A DNA stretch of 64,000 nt. It comes from Blautia sp. GTDB taxonomy: Bacteria; Bacillota; Clostridia; Lachnospirales; Lachnospiraceae. A model generated the notes under the pieces. It did no database searches, was not told where the DNA came from, and saw only the letters and a program-made list of their open reading frames with translations. The DNA is taken from positions 1 to 64,000 of the forward strand of contig JAPFCU010000037.1 in assembly GCA_026169535.1 (NCBI GenBank). The letters run 5' to 3'. Positions 26,036-36,782 of the stretch are shown here, one piece after another. Position numbers and translations under genes: made by a program. The number at the start of each line of letters is the position of its first letter. Within the stretch, counting starts at the first letter, position 1.

Positions 26036-28264
26036 CTACAGTTCCTCTTTCAGACGCACATCAAGAGAACTATAGCGTCTCTGCTGCTTTTCATTTTTGA
26101 TCATTTCTCGAAATGTCTCTTCGCTTCCTACTAATGTCACACATTTCCGTGCTCTGGTTACCGCAGTATAAAGCAGATTCCTGTTTAAAAGCATCCTTGG
26201 TCCGGACAAAAGAGGAATCACCACTGCCGGATATTCCGAGCCCTGGGATTTATGTATGGTCACCGCATAGGCAAGTTCCAGTTCCTCCAGCTGTTTAAAA
26301 GAATATTCAGCACATCGTCCATCTTCAAATTCTACTTCCGCTGTCTCCGAAAATTCATTAATAGATTTCAAAATCCCGGTATCACCATTAAAAACACCAA
26401 CTCCCTTATCAACAGGAATTCCGTATCTTCCCCTGATTTCCCATTCAAGCTGGTAGTTGTTGCGTATCTGCATTACCTTGTCTCCCTCCCGGAAGAGTCC
26501 CTGTCCCAGCTCTTTTTCCTTTTTAGAGGAATCCGGAGGGTTCAGATACCTCTGAAGGATCTGGTTCAGACGTTCTACTCCCAGAAGTCCTTTTCTCATA
26601 GGTGTCAGTACCTGGATGTCAAAAGGTTTTGCTTCTACATATCGGGGCAGTTTTTCCTGGATCAAAGCTATTACCACCCGGATGATAATATCTGCATCCT
26701 GTCTTTTAAGGAAAAAGAAATCCCTGCTTTTATTGCTGAGAGTAACCTGTTCCCCTCTGTTGATCTTATGTGCATTGACTACAATATCACTTTCTGATGC
26801 CTGGCGAAAAATTTTCTTCAGCTCGACCACGGAGAACTCTCTGCTTCGTATAATATCACGCAGAACGTTTCCAGGCCCTACACTGGGAAGCTGATTTTCA
26901 TCTCCCACAAGAATCAGCCTTGTACCTGCCGTCACTGCAAGAAGAAGCGAATGCATTAAATTGATATCTACCATAGACATTTCATCTATTATGATAACAT
27001 CTGCATCAAGAGGATTCTCTGCATTTCTTTCAAAATGAACTGCCTGTCCTTCCCTTTCTTCCTCCGGAAGTCCGTTCAGCTCCAGAAGCCTGTGGATGGT
27101 CTGTGCTTCATATCCGGTAGCCTCCGTCATTCTCTTGGCCGCCCGGCCTGTAGGCGCTGCCAGGCGAAGTTCAACACCTTCACCTTCAAAAAAGCGGATA
27201 ATAGCATTGATCGTCGTAGTTTTTCCGGTTCCCGGACCTCCCGTTAAAATAAACAGACCGTGGCTGGCGGCCTCGGTCACTGCCTTTTTCTGCATTTCAT
27301 CAAGGATGGTCCCTGTTTCCTTTTCAATCTGGCTGATCCGCCGCTGAACAAACCCTTCATCCTCAGGGCAGAGGATATTCAATTCTTTCAGCATCCTGGC
27401 TGTATTCAGTTCCAGATAATAAAAACGACTGGGATACACCAGCACAGAATCTCCCTCTTCTTTCAGTATAACTTTTCTTTCCATTGCAAGATCCATCAAA
27501 TGTTTCTCCATGTAAGAAGAGTCTACCCCCAGAAGCACTGATGCACGTCCAAACAACTCTTCCTGAGGAAGATACACATGTCCTTCTCCTGATGCCTGTA
27601 AAAGAGTATACATCATTCCGCTTCGAATTCTGTAATCCGAATCTGTATGGATACCGATCCTTCCTGCAATCTCATCTGCGATCTTAAATCCCACTCCACT
27701 GATATCATCTGCCAGACGATATGGATTCTCCTGAAGGACACTGTATACAGAGTCCCCATATTTCTGGTAAATCTTGGCTCCCAGATTCAGTGAGATCCCA
27801 TATTTCTGCAGGAACATCATCGCTTTGCGCATATCTGCCTTTTCAGATGTCTGTGCAGCGATCTCCCGGGCTTTTTTTTCACTGATCCCTTTTATCTCTG
27901 CCAGACGTTCCGGTTCCTCTTCCACAATTCTCAGGGTATCTTCTCCAAAATGACGGACGATCCTGGCTGCAAGAGCCGCACCGATGCCTTTAATGGCGCC
28001 GGAGCCCAGATATCTCTCCATCGCCAGCGTATCCTCCGGCATTTTTTCTACAAAAGAAGTGATCTGGAACTGCTTCCCGTAAATATGATGATTGATATAA
28101 CTTCCCGATGCTTCTATAGTGGCTCCCTGACTGAGCACCGGAAAATTCCCAACACAGGTCAGTTCCTCCTGGCCTTCCACTCCTTTCATCACAAAGACCG
28201 TATATCCATTGTCTTCATTTCTGAAGATAACATGGTCAATGTATCCGGTCACACATTCACTCAT
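26036..28264 (-). CDS. recD2: RecD2-type ATP-dependent DNA helicase
   Basis: About 742 aa from the ATG at 28264. RecD2 is a 5'-3' superfamily 1B helicase that acts in replication fork and mismatch repair without RecBC. The N-terminal OB-like part (GYIDHVIFRNEDNGYTVF) and helix-hairpin-helix region precede Walker A TGGPGTGKTTT, Walker B VIIDEMSMVD, and motif VI VAVTRARK-type YTAVTRARKCV. The ORF extends to 28327, but that would overlap the mreB gene by 59 bases; starts at 28276 or 28264 are more plausible and neither has a strong ribosome site, suggesting coupling to mreB. Confidence 0.93.
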   Translation of the reverse strand: MSECVTGYIDHVIFRNEDNGYTVFVMKGVEGQEELTCVGNFPVLSQGATIEASGSYINHHIYGKQFQITSFVEKMPEDTLAMERYLGSGAIKGIGAALAARIVRHFGEDTLRIVEEEPERLAEIKGISEKKAREIAAQTSEKADMRKAMMFLQKYGISLNLGAKIYQKYGDSVYSVLQENPYRLADDISGVGFKIADEIAGRIGIHTDSDYRIRSGMMYTLLQASGEGHVYLPQEELFGRASVLLGVDSSYMEKHLMDLAMERKVILKEEGDSVLVYPSRFYYLELNTARMLKELNILCPEDEGFVQRRISQIEKETGTILDEMQKKAVTEAASHGLFILTGGPGTGKTTTINAIIRFFEGEGVELRLAAPTGRAAKRMTEATGYEAQTIHRLLELNGLPEEEREGQAVHFERNAENPLDADVIIIDEMSMVDINLMHSLLLAVTAGTRLILVGDENQLPSVGPGNVLRDIIRSREFSVVELKKIFRQASESDIVVNAHKINRGEQVTLSNKSRDFFFLKRQDADIIIRVVIALIQEKLPRYVEAKPFDIQVLTPMRKGLLGVERLNQILQRYLNPPDSSKKEKELGQGLFREGDKVMQIRNNYQLEWEIRGRYGIPVDKGVGVFNGDTGILKSINEFSETAEVEFEDGRCAEYSFKQLEELELAYAVTIHKSQGSEYPAVVIPLLSGPRMLLNRNLLYTAVTRARKCVTLVGSEETFREMIKNEKQQRRYSSLDVRLKEEL

Positions 28265-28268
28265 ATCA

Positions 28269-29258
28269 CTACTCATCCATTCTTGCCATGATCTCGGCAT
28301 ATTTTCCTGTCCCCACTGCAACCACATTCATAGCATTCTGTACAGTCAGTGTATTTACGCCTGTTTTTTGTTCTATCAGTACATCCATTCCTCTCAAAAG
28401 GGCACCGCCTCCGGTCAGAACGATTCCTCTGTCCACAATATCAGCAGCCAGTTCCGGAGGTGTTTTTTCCAGGACTCCATGTACCGTTTCCACAATCTGT
28501 CCGGTTGCATCTCTCAGTGCTGCCCGTACCTCCTCAGAAGTCAGTTTAATCTGCTTCGGAAGCCCGGTCATGATATTTCTTCCTTTTACTTCCATCACCT
28601 GAGGATTGGCCTCTTCCACTGCTGTTCCAATCTTGATCTTGATCTCTTCCGCCATATCCTCGCCAATAAAAAGACTATGTGTCTTGCGAACATACTCCAG
28701 GATTGCCTGATCAAATGCATCTCCTGCTACTTTTACAGAAGCAGAAACAACAACGCCTCCAAGAGAGATCACTGCCACATCTGTCGTACCGCCTCCAATA
28801 TCCACAATCAGATTTCCAAAAGGCTTTGTCACATCCACTCCGGAACCAATTGCCCCTGCAATAGGTTCCTCCACAAGGAATACCTGACGGGCGCCTGCCT
28901 GATAGGTAACCTCTTCTACTGCTTTTCTCTCAATTTCTGTAATTCCGCTTGGAACACAGATGCTGATGCGGGGTTTTCGAAAAGCCCGGCTGCCCATCGC
29001 CTTGGTGATAAAATACTTCAGCATTTTTTCTGTAACATTAAAGTCAACAATTACACCCTGACGGATCGGACGTATCACTTCCATGTTGGAAGTCACATGA
29101 CCAGCCATCTGGCGGGCCTCCTCACCTATGGCTCTGATTTTTTCCGTATCCTTATCATATACCACTATAGAAGGTTCCTGAAGTACAAGCCCCTTCCCTG
29201 TAGAATAGACCAGGCAGTTCTTTGTCCCCAGGTCGATACCAATATCACTTGCAGGCAT
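28269..29258 (-). CDS. mreB: MreB/Mbl-family rod-shape actin homologue
   Basis: 329 aa. An actin-like ATPase that forms membrane-bound filaments guiding lateral wall synthesis. The first phosphate loop is GIDLGTKNCLVYS and the second is VDIGGGTTDVAVI; the adenosine motif VLTGGGALLRG is near the C-terminus. AGGAGGG precedes the ATG. It is not next to mreC and mreD, so it may be an Mbl or MreBH paralogue. It overlaps the start region of recD2. Confidence 0.95.
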   Translation of the reverse strand: MPASDIGIDLGTKNCLVYSTGKGLVLQEPSIVVYDKDTEKIRAIGEEARQMAGHVTSNMEVIRPIRQGVIVDFNVTEKMLKYFITKAMGSRAFRKPRISICVPSGITEIERKAVEEVTYQAGARQVFLVEEPIAGAIGSGVDVTKPFGNLIVDIGGGTTDVAVISLGGVVVSASVKVAGDAFDQAILEYVRKTHSLFIGEDMAEEIKIKIGTAVEEANPQVMEVKGRNIMTGLPKQIKLTSEEVRAALRDATGQIVETVHGVLEKTPPELAADIVDRGIVLTGGGALLRGMDVLIEQKTGVNTLTVQNAMNVVAVGTGKYAEIMARMDE

Positions 29259-29329
29259 AATGCCCTCCTTTCCGATTATCTTCTGCTATTCCGGTATCTG
29301 CAGAAAAATCTATTTTCATGCTCATTCTA

Positions 29330-32170
29330 TTATTTCAGGTATTTTGCCACATACTGACCGGTATAGGATTCCGGTACCTTTGCAATCTCCTCCGGTGTCC
29401 CTCTGGCAATAACAGTACCTCCTCTGTCTCCGCCTTCCGGTCCCATATCTATAATATAATCCGCGGTTTTGATCACATCAAGGTTATGTTCGATCACAAC
29501 CACAGTATTGCCGCCCTCGGCCAGCCGTTTCAGAATATCCACCAGTTTATGGACGTCTGCAAAATGAAGGCCTGTGGTAGGTTCATCCAGAATATAAATG
29601 GTCTTTCCGGTGCTTCTCCGGCTCAGCTCTGAGGCAAGCTTGATACGCTGTGCTTCTCCGCCGGAAAGTTCTGTAGAAGGCTGACCCAGACGGATATAGG
29701 AAAGTCCCACATCATAAAGCGTCTGAATCTTTCTGCGGATAGAAGGAATGTTTTCAAAAAATGTAAGCGCTTCTTCCACTGTCATATTCAGAACATCATA
29801 GATATTTTTATCTTTATATTTTACCTCAAGAGTTTCACGATTATATCGTTTTCCCTTACATACTTCACAGGGAACATAGACATCTGACAAAAAGTGCATT
29901 TCGATTTTGATGATCCCGTCGCCGCTGCAGGCCTCACATCTTCCGCCTTTTACATTAAAGCTGAACCGGCCTTTTTTATATCCCCGGGCCTTTGCATCTG
30001 CAGTAGATGCAAAGAGATCTCTTATCTGATCAAAAACACCGGTATATGTGGCAGGATTTGATCTGGGCGTCCTGCCTATTGGCGACTGATCGATACTGAT
30101 CACCTTATCCAGCGCATCCAGCCCCAGTATCTCTTTATGTTTTCCCGGGATGACCCTTGCACGGTTCAGATCCCTTGCCAGAGTTTTATAAAGGACTTCA
30201 TTGATCAGGGAGCTTTTTCCCGATCCGCTGACACCTGTAATACAGGTCATGATCCCCAGCGGGATATCCACATTTACATTCTTCAGATTATTTTCTGAGG
30301 CGCCGCGGATCTTCAGCCAGCCTGAAGGCATCTTTCTCTCTGATGGTACTGGAATACTGCATTTTCCGCTGAGATAAGCGCCTGTAATGGACGCTTCATT
30401 TTTCATCAGATCCTCTGCTGTTCCCATGGCGACAAGTTTTCCACCGTGTTCTCCGGCCCCCGGCCCGATATCCACCACGCAGTCTGCCGCACGCATGGTA
30501 TCTTCATCATGTTCCACTACAATAAGACTGTTTCCAAGGTCCCTCAGACGCATCAGCGCTTTCAGCAGTTTGTCATTATCTCTCTGATGAAGTCCGATAC
30601 TTGGTTCATCCAGGATATAGGCTACCCCGACCAGACCAGAGCCAATCTGCGTTGCAAGACGTATCCTCTGAGCCTCTCCACCGGAAAGTGTAGAAGTTGC
30701 TCTTCCAAGAGAAAGATAATCCAACCCTACCTCCGCAAGAAATCCCACCCTGGCACGAATCTCCTTAAGGATCTGTCTGCCGATCAGTTCCTGCTGCTCA
30801 GTCAGTTTCAGTTCTTCAAGAAATTTTTTCAGATTTTCTATGGAAAGAGCTGTCAGTTCATAAATGTTCTTATCACCGACGGTAACTGCCAGTGCTTCCT
30901 TTTTAAGCCGCTGTCCTTTACATGTTTTACAAGGAGTGATCCTCATAAAAGATTCATACTCCTGTTTCATGGCATCTGATCCGGTTTCCCGGTATCTCTG
31001 TTCCACATTTTTGATCAGTCCCGGAAACGCCACATCATAGACGCCCTCGCCTCTCTGACCTTTGTAATAAACTTTTACAGAATGTCCTTCTGTACCATGA
31101 AGTAGCACATCCTTTATCCTCTGCGGATAATCCTGAAAAGGAGTGTCCAGGCTGAACTGATATTCTTTTGCAAGTGCATCCAGGATTGCTCTGGTAAAAC
31201 TTCCCTTATCTGTGCAGGACTGCCATCCGATCACAGCTATAGCTCCCTGCTGGATACTCAGGGATTTATCAGGTATCATCAGATCCTCATCAAACTCCAT
31301 TTTATATCCCAGACCAAAACAATCCGGGCAGGCTCCAAAAGGATTATTAAAGGAAAAGCTTCTCGGCTCAATCTCGTCAATGCTGATCTGACAATCCGGA
31401 CAGGAAAAACTCTGGCTGAAAGTCAGAACATTTCCATCCATTGTATCAACCATCAAAAGACCGTCTGCAAGATCAAGAACCGTTTCAATAGAATCTGCCA
31501 GTCTCTTCTCGATCCCCGGCTTTACCACCAGACGGTCAACAATAATTTCTATATTATGTTTAACATTTTTATCCAGTTTGATCTCTTCTGATAATTCATA
31601 CAGGCTTCCATCTATCTGCACACGGACATATCCGCTTCTTTTGGCATGGTCAAGAAGCTTTGCATGCGTTCCTTTACGCCCTCTGACCACCGGAGCAAGC
31701 AGCTGTATCCTTGTCCGTTCCGGAAGAGACATGATATGATCCACCATCTGATCCACCGTCTGCTTTTTGATCTCTTTCCCACATTTCGGACAGTGCGGGA
31801 TTCCGATCCGGGCATACAGCAAACGCATATAATCATAGATTTCTGTTACCGTACCTACGGTAGAACGCGGATTTCGATTGGTAGATTTCTGATCAATAGA
31901 GATTGCGGGAGGAAGTCCTTCAATCATCTCTACATCTGGCTTTTCCATCTGACCGAGGAACTGTCTCGCATATGAAGAAAGGGATTCCATGTAACGTCTC
32001 TGTCCCTCTGCATAGATTGTATCAAATGCCAGAGAAGATTTACCTGATCCGCTGACACCTGTGAGAACTACAAATTCATCTCTTGGAATATCTACACTTA
32101 GATTTTTCAGATTATTTACATTCGCTCCACGGATTTTGATAAACTTTTTTCCAGTGTTATGTTCAGCCAT
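29330..32170 (-). CDS. uvrA: Excinuclease ABC subunit A
   Basis: About 946 aa, full length. UvrA recognises bulky DNA lesions as a dimer and loads UvrB. Two ABC ATPase halves are present: Walker [14 protein letters not shown] in the first and [13 protein letters not shown] in the second, each with LSGGEAQRI signatures, plus zinc modules ([23 protein letters not shown]). The ORF starts at 32182; the ATG at 32170 with GGAGGG upstream fits the family N-terminus better. It follows hemW by 38 bases from this start. No uvrB or uvrC is in the window. Confidence 0.97.
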   Translation of the reverse strand: MAEHNTGKKFIKIRGANVNNLKNLSVDIPRDEFVVLTGVSGSGKSSLAFDTIYAEGQRRYMESLSSYARQFLGQMEKPDVEMIEGLPPAISIDQKSTNRNPRSTVGTVTEIYDYMRLLYARIGIPHCPKCGKEIKKQTVDQMVDHIMSLPERTRIQLLAPVVRGRKGTHAKLLDHAKRSGYVRVQIDGSLYELSEEIKLDKNVKHNIEIIVDRLVVKPGIEKRLADSIETVLDLADGLLMVDTMDGNVLTFSQSFSCPDCQISIDEIEPRSFSFNNPFGACPDCFGLGYKMEFDEDLMIPDKSLSIQQGAIAVIGWQSCTDKGSFTRAILDALAKEYQFSLDTPFQDYPQRIKDVLLHGTEGHSVKVYYKGQRGEGVYDVAFPGLIKNVEQRYRETGSDAMKQEYESFMRITPCKTCKGQRLKKEALAVTVGDKNIYELTALSIENLKKFLEELKLTEQQELIGRQILKEIRARVGFLAEVGLDYLSLGRATSTLSGGEAQRIRLATQIGSGLVGVAYILDEPSIGLHQRDNDKLLKALMRLRDLGNSLIVVEHDEDTMRAADCVVDIGPGAGEHGGKLVAMGTAEDLMKNEASITGAYLSGKCSIPVPSERKMPSGWLKIRGASENNLKNVNVDIPLGIMTCITGVSGSGKSSLINEVLYKTLARDLNRARVIPGKHKEILGLDALDKVISIDQSPIGRTPRSNPATYTGVFDQIRDLFASTADAKARGYKKGRFSFNVKGGRCEACSGDGIIKIEMHFLSDVYVPCEVCKGKRYNRETLEVKYKDKNIYDVLNMTVEEALTFFENIPSIRRKIQTLYDVGLSYIRLGQPSTELSGGEAQRIKLASELSRRSTGKTIYILDEPTTGLHFADVHKLVDILKRLAEGGNTVVVIEHNLDVIKTADYIIDMGPEGGDRGGTVIARGTPEEIAKVPESYTGQYVAKYLK

Positions 32171-32208
32171 TTGTCCCTCCATTTTTCTTTCCTGTATATC
32201 AGATCACA

Positions 32209-33366
32209 TCAGTCCTGCAGAAAATCTGACAGGATCTGGTTACTCACATGGATTCCCTGACGGGTAAATCGCCATAAATCCTTATTTTTTTCCATAAATC
32301 CCATAGATCTGTATTTTTCCAGCACTTCACCATAGACTTCTTCCATAGGAACATCAAACCTTTTATAAAATCCGGTTTCTGATACGCCTTCTGTCATCCG
32401 AAGCCCCAGGAACATAAATTCCTCCTCCTGTTCTTTCACAGACAGCAGGGTCTCATTCTTTCGTATTTTTTTCGGACAGCCGCTCCACTGCAGATACTCC
32501 TGCATATTCTCCGTATTATGGAATCGGAGTACGGCTCTGCTGCCTTTCCACGGCATCAAAGAGGCTGCACCAAGTCCCAGCCCCAGATACTCTGTCCGTT
32601 TCCAGTAACCGGAATTATGTCTGCATATATATCCATCTCTGGCATAATTAGATATCTCATACTGAGCGTATCCATACTCCTGAAGGATTCTGGACGTATC
32701 CTCATACATTTCATATTCTGTATCCTCATCCGGAAGATCCAGTTCTTTTTCTGCAAAAGGTGTTCCTTCCTCTATGATCAGACTGTAGGCAGAAACATGC
32801 TCCGGCTGCAGTTCGGCCACTGTTCTGAGATTATACTCCCAGCCTTTTCTGGTCTGACCGGGAACTGCAAATATGAGATCAACATTGATATTGTCAAATC
32901 CCGCTTTTCGGGCAAGCTCATAACTCTCCAGAAATCCCTGAAAATCATGGATTCTTCCCAACATACGAAGTTCATCATTATTCACAGACTGAAGCCCGAG
33001 ACTCAGTCTGTTTATCCCGGATTCTCTGTAAATCCTCAGCTTCTGCAATGTCAGTGTTCCCGGATTCGCTTCGATGGTAACCTCTGCCTGATCAGAAAAA
33101 ACAAATTTCTTTTTCAGCATCTTCATAATCTCGCTGATGTCTGATGCATCCAGCAGAGAAGGCGTTCCTCCTCCAATAAATACCGAAACGATTTCCCGGT
33201 CAGAATCATCCACACTTCCCTGTATTTCCTTTAAAAGAGCCTGCACATACGCTTTCTGTATCTCCTTCCCTGCCGGTCCGGAAAGGAAATCACAATACTC
33301 GCATTTTTTCACACAAAAAGGTATATGGACATATAGCTCCAAAGGAATTCTTTCTTTATTCCTCAT
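32209..33366 (-). CDS. hemW: Radical SAM protein HemW (oxygen-independent coproporphyrinogen III oxidase-like)
   Basis: 385 aa. The radical SAM cluster motif is CVKKCEYC, with the phenylalanine-containing IPFC segment typical of this family, and GGGTPSLL follows. HemW is known as a heme chaperone and is often misannotated as HemN. The gene lies next to lepA through a small lipoprotein gene, the common lepA-hemW neighbourhood of Firmicutes. Its start overlaps the lipoprotein gene end by 11 bases. Confidence 0.93.
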   Translation of the reverse strand: MRNKERIPLELYVHIPFCVKKCEYCDFLSGPAGKEIQKAYVQALLKEIQGSVDDSDREIVSVFIGGGTPSLLDASDISEIMKMLKKKFVFSDQAEVTIEANPGTLTLQKLRIYRESGINRLSLGLQSVNNDELRMLGRIHDFQGFLESYELARKAGFDNINVDLIFAVPGQTRKGWEYNLRTVAELQPEHVSAYSLIIEEGTPFAEKELDLPDEDTEYEMYEDTSRILQEYGYAQYEISNYARDGYICRHNSGYWKRTEYLGLGLGAASLMPWKGSRAVLRFHNTENMQEYLQWSGCPKKIRKNETLLSVKEQEEEFMFLGLRMTEGVSETGFYKRFDVPMEEVYGEVLEKYRSMGFMEKNKDLWRFTRQGIHVSNQILSDFLQD

Positions 33367-33607
33367 CTGTACTTGCCTGCTTTGTCAGATATTCATTTAC
33401 CATTGTGATATTTCCATTTGTCACTACAGCATCCTGATTTACTTCTTCCGGCTTCGGAGTAGGAGACGGTTCCGGTGTGATACTGATCTTCAGAACCTGC
33501 TCTGCTGCCGGATCTTTTTTCTTCTTTCCACAGCCGCAGCCAGACAAAAAAACACAAAGGATCAGAACGGAAAGGACTGTAATCTTTTTTGCTGTAATTA
33601 TTTTCAT
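33356..33607 (-). CDS. Small lipoprotein of unknown function
   Basis: 83 aa. A lipoprotein signal peptide ends in the lipobox LSGC, so the mature protein is about 60 residues anchored at the outer face of the membrane. The mature part starts with GCGKKKK, followed by a Pro/Ser/Thr-rich stretch (PEPSPTPKPEE). I use the ATG at 33607 because AGAAGG lies seven bases upstream; the longer ORF from 33649 would reach into the lepA gene. It sits between lepA and hemW. No family is recognised. Confidence 0.75.
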   Translation of the reverse strand: MKIITAKKITVLSVLILCVFLSGCGCGKKKKDPAAEQVLKISITPEPSPTPKPEEVNQDAVVTNGNITMVNEYLTKQASTDEE

Positions 33608-33638
33608 CTTTTTACCTTCTTTATCCATCAGGGACTGC

Positions 33639-35447
33639 TTACTTTTCATCTAGTTTAAGAACACTCATAAACGCCTTCTGCGGAATCTCTACATTTCCTA
33701 CCTGGCGCATACGTTTTTTACCTTCTTTCTGTTTTTCAAGAAGCTTCTTCTTACGACTGATATCACCGCCATAACATTTGGCAAGTACGTCCTTACGCAT
33801 AGCTCTGACAGTCTCTCTGGCAATGATCTTGCTTCCCACCGCTGCCTGGATGGGGATCTCAAAAAGCTGTCTGGGGATTTCCTCCTTCAGCTTCTCGCAC
33901 ATCTTCCTTCCTCTCTCATAGGCAGTTTCTGCATGGACAATAAAGGAAAGCGCATCTACTTCTTCCTTGTTTACAAGGATATCCAGTTTGACAAGTTCAC
34001 TGCGTTCATAGCCGCAAAGATCATAATCCAATGAAGCGTAGCCTCTGGAACGTGATTTAAGAGCATCAAAAAAGTCATAAATAATCTCATTAAGAGGAAG
34101 CTTGTATTTCAGAAGAGCACGGGTTTCTTCCATATAATCCATACCGATATACTGTCCGCGGCGTTCCTGGCAAAGATCCATGATTGCACCGATAAACTCT
34201 GTGGTCACCATGATCTCTGCATTAACCATAGGCTCCTCCATATATTCAATTTCAGAAGGATCCGGAAGATTAGACGGGTTTGTAAGCTCAATCATATCTC
34301 CATTTGTTTTATACACTTTATAAATAACGCCAGGAGCTGTTGTTACAAGGTCAAGATTATACTCTCTTTCCAGTCTCTCCTGAATGATTTCCAGATGGAG
34401 AAGTCCCAGAAAACCACAACGGAAACCGAATCCAAGAGCCACTGACGTCTCCGGCTCATAGAAAAGAGAGGCATCGTTCAGCTGAAGCTTCTCCAGAGCA
34501 TCTCGAAGATCTCCATATTTTGCTCCATCCGCCGGATAAAGTCCGCAGTATACCATAGGCTGTACTTTCTTATAACCCGGAAGGGCTTCTGCACATGGAT
34601 TTGCCACATCTGTCACAGTATCACCCACACGGGTATCACTGACATTTTTGATACTTGCAGTAAAGTATCCTACCATACCTGCACTCAGCTCATCACATGG
34701 AATAAAACGTCCTGCGCCAAAGTATCCTACTTCCACCACTTCTGCTGTAAAGCCAGTAGCCATCATCTTAACAGTAGTTCCTTTTTTTATCCTTCCGTCC
34801 ATCAGTCTGCAAAATACAATGACGCCTTTATAAGAATCATAAATGGAATCAAAAATCAGAGCCTTCAGCGGAGCATCCACATCTCCATTGGGGGCCGGTA
34901 TCTTCTCTACGATCTGTTCCAGCACATCCTCGATATTCAAACCTGTCTTAGCTGAAATCCGTGGTGCATCCTGTGCTTCCAATCCGATCACATCCTCAAT
35001 CTCATTGATCACACGATCCGGCTCCGCACTTGGAAGGTCGATCTTGTTGATCACAGGAAGCACATCAAGGTTATGTTCCAGAGCCAGATATACATTGGCC
35101 AGCGTCTGCGCCTCTATTCCCTGAGCGGCATCTACAACAAGAATCGCGCCGTCACAGGCAGCAAGACTCCTGGACACCTCATAGTTAAAATCCACATGTC
35201 CAGGGGTATCGATCAGGTTAAAAATATATTCTTCCCCATCTTTTGCTCTGTATACAATCCGCACCGCCTGAGATTTTATCGTAATCCCGCGCTCGCGCTC
35301 CAGATCCATATTATCCAGGATCTGGGACTGCATCTCCCTCTGGGTCAGAAGCCCTGTTTTTTCAATAATACGGTCAGCCAATGTGGACTTACCGTGGTCG
35401 ATATGTGCAATAATGCAGAAATTTCGAATCTTGCTCTGATCTGTCAT
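33639..35447 (-). CDS. lepA: Elongation factor 4 (LepA)
   Basis: 602 aa, the family length. A translational GTPase that acts on stalled or mispositioned ribosomes and in ribosome assembly. G1 is [10 protein letters not shown]3 is DTPGHVDF and G4 is NKIDLP; the LepA-specific C-terminal domain ends with [17 protein letters not shown]. The start ATG is preceded by AAGAGGAGGAAG. Two candidate promoters are upstream. It is followed by the small lipoprotein and hemW. Confidence 0.98.
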   Translation of the reverse strand: MTDQSKIRNFCIIAHIDHGKSTLADRIIEKTGLLTQREMQSQILDNMDLERERGITIKSQAVRIVYRAKDGEEYIFNLIDTPGHVDFNYEVSRSLAACDGAILVVDAAQGIEAQTLANVYLALEHNLDVLPVINKIDLPSAEPDRVINEIEDVIGLEAQDAPRISAKTGLNIEDVLEQIVEKIPAPNGDVDAPLKALIFDSIYDSYKGVIVFCRLMDGRIKKGTTVKMMATGFTAEVVEVGYFGAGRFIPCDELSAGMVGYFTASIKNVSDTRVGDTVTDVANPCAEALPGYKKVQPMVYCGLYPADGAKYGDLRDALEKLQLNDASLFYEPETSVALGFGFRCGFLGLLHLEIIQERLEREYNLDLVTTAPGVIYKVYKTNGDMIELTNPSNLPDPSEIEYMEEPMVNAEIMVTTEFIGAIMDLCQERRGQYIGMDYMEETRALLKYKLPLNEIIYDFFDALKSRSRGYASLDYDLCGYERSELVKLDILVNKEEVDALSFIVHAETAYERGRKMCEKLKEEIPRQLFEIPIQAAVGSKIIARETVRAMRKDVLAKCYGGDISRKKKLLEKQKEGKKRMRQVGNVEIPQKAFMSVLKLDEK

Positions 35448-35534
35448 TCCGCAGTCTTCCTCCTCTTATTTACTATATATTTCGCTGCTGTTCTCTCCGT
35501 CACAACAGCCATGTTTTCATGGCATTCGTGCCTC

Positions 35535-35543
35535 ATTATAGCA
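35535..35543 (-). promoter_or_regulatory. lepA proximal promoter, extended -10
   Basis: TGCTATAAT on the minus strand is a perfect extended -10 element, about 90 bases upstream of lepA. A partial -35 (TAGACT) lies 18 bases further upstream. Confidence 0.55.
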
Positions 35544-35628
35544 TAGATATCTGTATCAAGTCTATACATCCTCTCGTGTTTCCCGGGGTCCCAGCCCCGT
35601 TTTCAGAGTGTTTTTTGTATCTGTTTCC

Positions 35629-35657
35629 ATTATACAAACGTATGTTCCAGCTTTCAA
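35629..35657 (-). promoter_or_regulatory. lepA distal promoter with LexA-like box
   Basis: Minus-strand TTGAAA and TATAAT are exactly 17 bases apart. The spacer contains GGAACATACGTTTG, which matches the Gram-positive LexA consensus CGAACRNRYGTTYG in all but the first base. Such a position would allow repression by LexA. The match is by eye. Confidence 0.6.
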
Positions 35658-35711
35658 GCCTGTTTTTTATTTTATTAATCGAAAAAATACACAATGTCCT
35701 GTTTTCCAGTG

Positions 35712-35763
35712 AATAAAAAGAGACAGACATCCACAGGCACTGTACCTCTGGTCTGTCTGTCTC
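35712..35763 (-). terminator. Terminator of the sugar operon
   Basis: On the minus strand GAGACAGAC and GTCTGTCTC form a nine-pair outer stem, with an inner imperfect stem CAGAGG/CCTGTG, followed by TTTTTATT. It begins about 30 bases after the ROK kinase stop. Confidence 0.8.
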
Positions 35764-35795
35764 CTTTCATTGTAGAGCAGCTTTCCATTTCTTTC

Positions 35796-36752
35796 TCAGT
35801 CCATATCCTTACTTTTTTCCTGAGATATCAATCTTGCTCCGCCATAAATCCCTGCCTCACTTCCCAGTGAAGCCAGCCGGAATTCTACATTTTCACATGG
35901 AGGATAAGCATACTTATAATAATATTTTTCAACATAATCCAAAATAATATTCCCGGCCCGGGATACACCGCCGCCAATAACAATTCGCTCCGGATTTATA
36001 ATACAGGCACTTGCCGCCAAAGCTTTTCCAAGATAATATCCGAACTTTTCTGCAATCTGAACTGCCAGATGATCCTGATTACGGACTGCATCAAAGACAA
36101 TGCGTGCAGATATCTCCTGTCCGCGCAGAGCAGAATCTTCTGAAGAATTTTCCATAATCTGATTTCCCAGCCAGCAGATACCCGTTGCTGAGGCAAACTG
36201 CTCCAGACATCCATATTTTCCACAATTGCATTGTTTTTTCATATGATCTTCCACATGCATATGGCCTATTTCTCCTGCTGCTCCAGATACTCCGGAAAGT
36301 ATTTTATCATCGATCACTATACCACAGCCGATTCCTGTTCCCAGCGTAACAAAAAGCATACTGTGACAATTTTTTCCGCTTCCTTTCCATATTTCTCCCA
36401 ACGCAGCCAGATTTGCATCATTCTCTACTTTTATCTGGATTCCGGTAAGCTTTTTCAGCTCTCCAGCGACTGCTACCCTGTCCCATCCAAGATTTTCAGC
36501 ATGCAGAACAGTTCCATCTTCCATTACCAGACCTGGCACCCCCAGCCCTGCTCCTGCAATTTGTTCTCTTTCAAATCCCCATATCTTCAATTTTTTTTCC
36601 AGAGAAATCGCTATGTCTTCCAGAATATTTTTTCCGCTTTCCTGTGTTCGTGTTGGAATGCTCCATTTTTTCAGAAGCATTCCTTCCATATCAAATAGTC
36701 CAAATTTTACTGAGGTGCCGCCTATATCAATTCCCAAACACCACTTTTTCAT
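35796..36752 (-). CDS. ROK-family sugar kinase (glucokinase-like)
   Basis: 318 aa. The ATP loop is GIDIGGTSVKFGLF, and the ROK zinc site is HMHVEDHMKKQCNCGKYGC with the CxCGxxGCxE pattern. These enzymes phosphorylate glucose, N-acetylmannosamine or related sugars in the cytoplasm. There is no N-terminal DNA-binding domain, so it is an enzyme rather than a repressor. It is the last gene of the ABC transporter/dehydrogenase operon, and a terminator follows. The sugar substrate is not predictable from sequence. Confidence 0.93.
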   Translation of the reverse strand: MKKWCLGIDIGGTSVKFGLFDMEGMLLKKWSIPTRTQESGKNILEDIAISLEKKLKIWGFEREQIAGAGLGVPGLVMEDGTVLHAENLGWDRVAVAGELKKLTGIQIKVENDANLAALGEIWKGSGKNCHSMLFVTLGTGIGCGIVIDDKILSGVSGAAGEIGHMHVEDHMKKQCNCGKYGCLEQFASATGICWLGNQIMENSSEDSALRGQEISARIVFDAVRNQDHLAVQIAEKFGYYLGKALAASACIINPERIVIGGGVSRAGNIILDYVEKYYYKYAYPPCENVEFRLASLGSEAGIYGGARLISQEKSKDMD

Positions 36753-36782
36753 TACGCACCTCCCTCTGCATTCTGATTCTGA

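Larger units (their letters stand above)
35448..35711. other. Intergenic leader of lepA
   Basis: The 348-base gap between lepA and the ROK kinase gene holds two minus-strand promoters for lepA (annotated separately), a GGGG/CCCC hairpin near 35582-35598, and the terminator of the sugar operon at its far end. A 41-codon ORF (35444-35569) and the track ORF at 35536-35730 lie across promoter elements and lack good ribosome sites, so I do not call them genes. Confidence 0.6.

Noticed and set aside
28209-29357. Plus-strand ORF of 382 codons
   Set aside because: Antisense to mreB and the recD2 start; no recognisable features.
35444-35569. 41-codon minus-strand ORF ending in the lepA start as ATGA
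   Set aside because: The overlap is suggestive, but the ATG has no properly spaced ribosome site and the lepA -10 box lies inside it. A leader peptide cannot be excluded.
35536-35730. 64-codon minus-strand ORF upstream of lepA
   Set aside because: It spans the distal promoter and LexA-like box and resembles nothing.
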